This document shows positions 45,866 through 47,769 of a stretch of DNA of 47,769 nt, piece after piece. The first letter of the stretch is position 1, and each line of letters begins with the position of its first letter. This DNA comes from Gemmatimonadales bacterium (GTDB taxonomy: Bacteria > Gemmatimonadota > Gemmatimonadetes > Longimicrobiales > Gaopeijiaceae), in assembly GCA_007692605.1 (NCBI GenBank), contig REBS01000136.1, positions 1-47,769 on the forward strand, given 5' to 3'. The notes beneath the pieces are model-generated. The model ran no database searches, was not told where the DNA came from, and saw only the letters and a list, made by a program, of their open reading frames with translations. The position numbers and the translations under genes are program-made.

Positions 45866-47590
45866 ATGAGAACGACTCGCCGAGTGGTCTCGGTACTTCC
45901 CACCCTGGCGATCCTGGCTCTGGCCGGGTGCGGAGATGCCGACGGGACCCGCTCCTACGCCGGCATGCCGGCCTTCTGCCAGGAGGTCCTGCCCGCGGTC
46001 GATGCGTACATGGCGGGCTTCGAGGAGCCCACCGGGGAGCGCTACGGGGGCACGGTCGTGGTCGGAGGAATCGGCGAGATCGCCGACGGGATGAACGCCC
46101 TGGTCTCGTCGGACTACTCCGCGAACCAGCATCAGCTCTTCGTCAATCTGATGAGCCTGATCCGGCTGGACGAGGATCTCGAGTTGGCGCCGTACCTGGC
46201 CCACAGCTGGGAGGTCAACGACGAGATCACCGAGCTCACCTTCCACCTGCGCGACGACATCGTCTGGCACGACGGCACCCCCACCACGGCGCACGATGTC
46301 GAATTCACCTACCTGCGGGCCACCGACCCGCAGACGGCCTTTCCGAACTCCGCCTTCTGGTCGAACTATGTGCGGGGACCCGACGGGGTCGAGGTCCTCG
46401 ACGACCACACGATCCGCTTCCGCCTGCAGGAGCACGCCGATTACATGGATTCCTGGCGGGCCACCGCGATCATGCCCCGCCACCTCCTCGAGGACGTGCC
46501 TCCGTCCGAGCTGCGCCAGCACCCCTTCGGCACCCGATGCCCGGTCGGCAACGGCCCCTTCGTCTTCGCCGAGCACCGGCCCGACGCGTCGTGGACCTTC
46601 CGGCGCAATCCCGCCTTCAGCGAGGAACTCGGCGGCCCTCCGTACCTGGAGCGCTACATCTACCGGATCATCCCGGAGCCGACGACCCTCGCCACCGAGC
46701 TCCTGACCGGAAATGTCGATGTCTACATCGCACCCCTCCCCGACCAGGCCCCCGCGATCGAGGCCTCTCCCGAGGTCGAGCTGCGGGACTTCGCCTTCCG
46801 GAACTATGTCTTCGTGGGGTGGAACTCGCGTCGCCCCCAGCTGGCCGACGCACGGGTGCGCCGGGCGCTCACGCAGGGCACCAACCGCCAGCAGATCATC
46901 GACGCGCTGCTCGGGGGCTACGGCCGCATCGCGAACGCCGGGGTTCCCCCGTTCCACTGGGCCTACCACGAGGGAATCGAAGACGTGCTTCCCTACAACC
47001 CCGAAGAGGCCCGCCGACTCCTCGACGAGGCGGGGTGGTCGGAGGTCGGCTCCGACGGGATCCGAAGAAATGACGAGGGGGATCGGCTCGAGATCTCGAT
47101 CAAGTACAACACCGGGAACCAGCAGCGGCAGGATGTCGCCGAGATCATGCAGTCGCAGCTTCGGGATATCGGGGTCGCGATCCGGCCCCAGGTGGTGGAG
47201 TGGGCAACCCTGCTCAATCAGATCAATTCGCCCGACCTGAGAGACTTTGACGGGGTGGTGATGGGCTGGGTCACCGAGTTCAAGGTCGACGACCACGACC
47301 TCTTCCACTCCGAAAAGAAGGACACGCCCTTCGGCTGGGCCGGGACCGAGGACGAGCGGCTGGACTTCCTGCTGGACACGCTGCAGTTGATCGTCGATCG
47401 CGACGAGGCCCTCCCGCTCTGGCACGAATACCAGGAGAGGCTGGTCGAACTGCAGCCCTACACCTACTTCTTCTTCCCGCAGCGTCTGGGCGGTGTGAAC
47501 AACCGCCTCAGAGACGTGGCACTCGACGCGCGTGGGGAGTGGGTGAACCTGAAGGACTGGTGGATACCGGCCGACGAGCGGATCCGGTGA
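45866..47590 (+). CDS. ABC transporter substrate-binding lipoprotein (dipeptide/nickel family 5)
   Basis: A 574-residue lipoprotein (lipobox LALAGC near residue 20) of solute-binding family 5. The region NQHQLFVNLMSLIRLDEDLELAPYLAHSWEV is the family signature start, followed by the WHDGTPTTAHDVEFTYLR motif. These proteins bind oligopeptides, nickel chelates or sugars and deliver them to Dpp/Opp-type permeases; the ligand is not predictable. AAGGAGCATCAG precedes the ATG. A permease gene begins 95 bases downstream, and is cut by the window end. Confidence 0.9.
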   Translation: MRTTRRVVSVLPTLAILALAGCGDADGTRSYAGMPAFCQEVLPAVDAYMAGFEEPTGERYGGTVVVGGIGEIADGMNALVSSDYSANQHQLFVNLMSLIRLDEDLELAPYLAHSWEVNDEITELTFHLRDDIVWHDGTPTTAHDVEFTYLRATDPQTAFPNSAFWSNYVRGPDGVEVLDDHTIRFRLQEHADYMDSWRATAIMPRHLLEDVPPSELRQHPFGTRCPVGNGPFVFAEHRPDASWTFRRNPAFSEELGGPPYLERYIYRIIPEPTTLATELLTGNVDVYIAPLPDQAPAIEASPEVELRDFAFRNYVFVGWNSRRPQLADARVRRALTQGTNRQQIIDALLGGYGRIANAGVPPFHWAYHEGIEDVLPYNPEEARRLLDEAGWSEVGSDGIRRNDEGDRLEISIKYNTGNQQRQDVAEIMQSQLRDIGVAIRPQVVEWATLLNQINSPDLRDFDGVVMGWVTEFKVDDHDLFHSEKKDTPFGWAGTEDERLDFLLDTLQLIVDRDEALPLWHEYQERLVELQPYTYFFFPQRLGGVNNRLRDVALDARGEWVNLKDWWIPADERIR

Positions 47591-47684
47591 TTCGCGTGAT
47601 TCGCGCCGGGAAGGGTCTGCCGATCCCCGGTCCCTCGCCGCAGACCCGACCCGCCACGCTTCGATCCCACCAACGATCGGGCCG

Positions 47685-47769
47685 ATGGGCCGCTACCTGA
47701 TCCGGAGGCTGCTGGGCGCGATCCCCCTTGTCCTGGGGATCGCGACCATCATCTTCTTCGTCCTGAGCC
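47685..47769 (+). CDS. partial ABC permease (DppB/OppB-like), cut by window end
   Basis: Only the first 28 codons are present: a basic start GRYLIRRLLG followed by a hydrophobic helix AIPLVLGIATIIFFVL, the standard N-terminus of DppB/OppB permeases. It follows the binding-protein gene on the same strand, as expected for a peptide/nickel importer. No stop codon is in the window, so the length is unknown. Confidence 0.85.
   Translation, partial: MGRYLIRRLLGAIPLVLGIATIIFFVLS

Noticed and set aside
45698..47425. 575-residue open frame antisense to the ABC binding protein
   Set aside because: Low-complexity Val/Gly/Asp/Leu-rich translation with no motifs, fully opposite a well-supported lipoprotein gene; typical of high-GC DNA.
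47587..47604. GTGATTCGC tandem pair at the end of the binding-protein gene
   Set aside because: Two 9-base copies across a stop codon are easily accidental and match no known element.

Overview
This is a densely coded, high-G+C bacterial chromosome window. It holds about 38 genes on both strands and no rRNA, tRNA, CRISPR array, phage or transposase gene that I can recognise. The gene set includes an alternative complex III, a bacillithiol-type YpdA reductase, an amidohydrolase lipoprotein, LuxC/LuxE acyl reductases without luciferase, an ECF sigma factor next to a very large Ser/Thr kinase, and many TPR and lipoprotein genes. This suits a free-living aerobic heterotroph of the Gemmatimonadota or a related FCB-type lineage. 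That placement is inference from gene content; there is no marker RNA to prove it.

Layout. 1-3.55 kb (minus): amidohydrolase lipoprotein, ypdA, alpha/beta hydrolase. 3.9-7.6 kb (plus): a flavin disulfide reductase, a divergent Nramp transporter and a secreted YceI protein. 7.7-10.6 kb (plus): a small coiled-coil protein, LuxE and LuxC in one overlapping unit. 10.7-14.0 kb (plus): a TPR lipoprotein coupled to a BNR/sialidase-like lipoprotein with a C-terminal thioredoxin domain. 14.0-14.2 kb (minus): an orphan AbrB-like regulator, divergent from a NatAB-type ABC exporter (14.5-16.7 kb, plus). 16.8-19.0 kb (minus): three overlapping genes for a small unknown protein, an MscS channel and a DUF432-like protein. 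19.15-26.7 kb (plus): the act operon (actABCDEF), with a promoter, a strong actA-actB hairpin and a terminal hairpin. 26.9-34.0 kb (minus): ECF sigma factor, acyl-CoA dehydrogenase homologue (apparently frameshifted near its start), a 1650-residue kinase/cyclase-like/ATPase/TPR regulator and a DUF4242 protein. 34.5-40.5 kb (minus): a second acyl-CoA dehydrogenase, tatA, an MFS exporter, a TrmJ-like methyltransferase, a GAF-GAF-GGDEF protein and an inositol-monophosphatase-type phosphatase. 40.8-45.8 kb (plus): gcvH, full-length gcvP, a UPF0173 hydrolase and a LipM-type octanoyltransferase. 45.9 kb to the end (plus): a dipeptide/nickel-type ABC binding lipoprotein and the first codons of its permease.

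How the genes fit together. The act operon encodes quinol oxidation and electron delivery to periplasmic carriers; no terminal oxidase is present in the window. GcvH needs lipoate, and the LipM-like gene three genes downstream could supply the octanoyl precursor. The sigma factor/kinase locus is the most unusual part: membrane anchor, kinase, degenerate nucleotide-cyclase domain, STAND-type ATPase and TPR array lie in one chain, transcribed with a sigma factor and an atypical acyl-CoA dehydrogenase. LuxC/LuxE without LuxAB suggests reduction of fatty acids to aldehydes for a purpose other than light.
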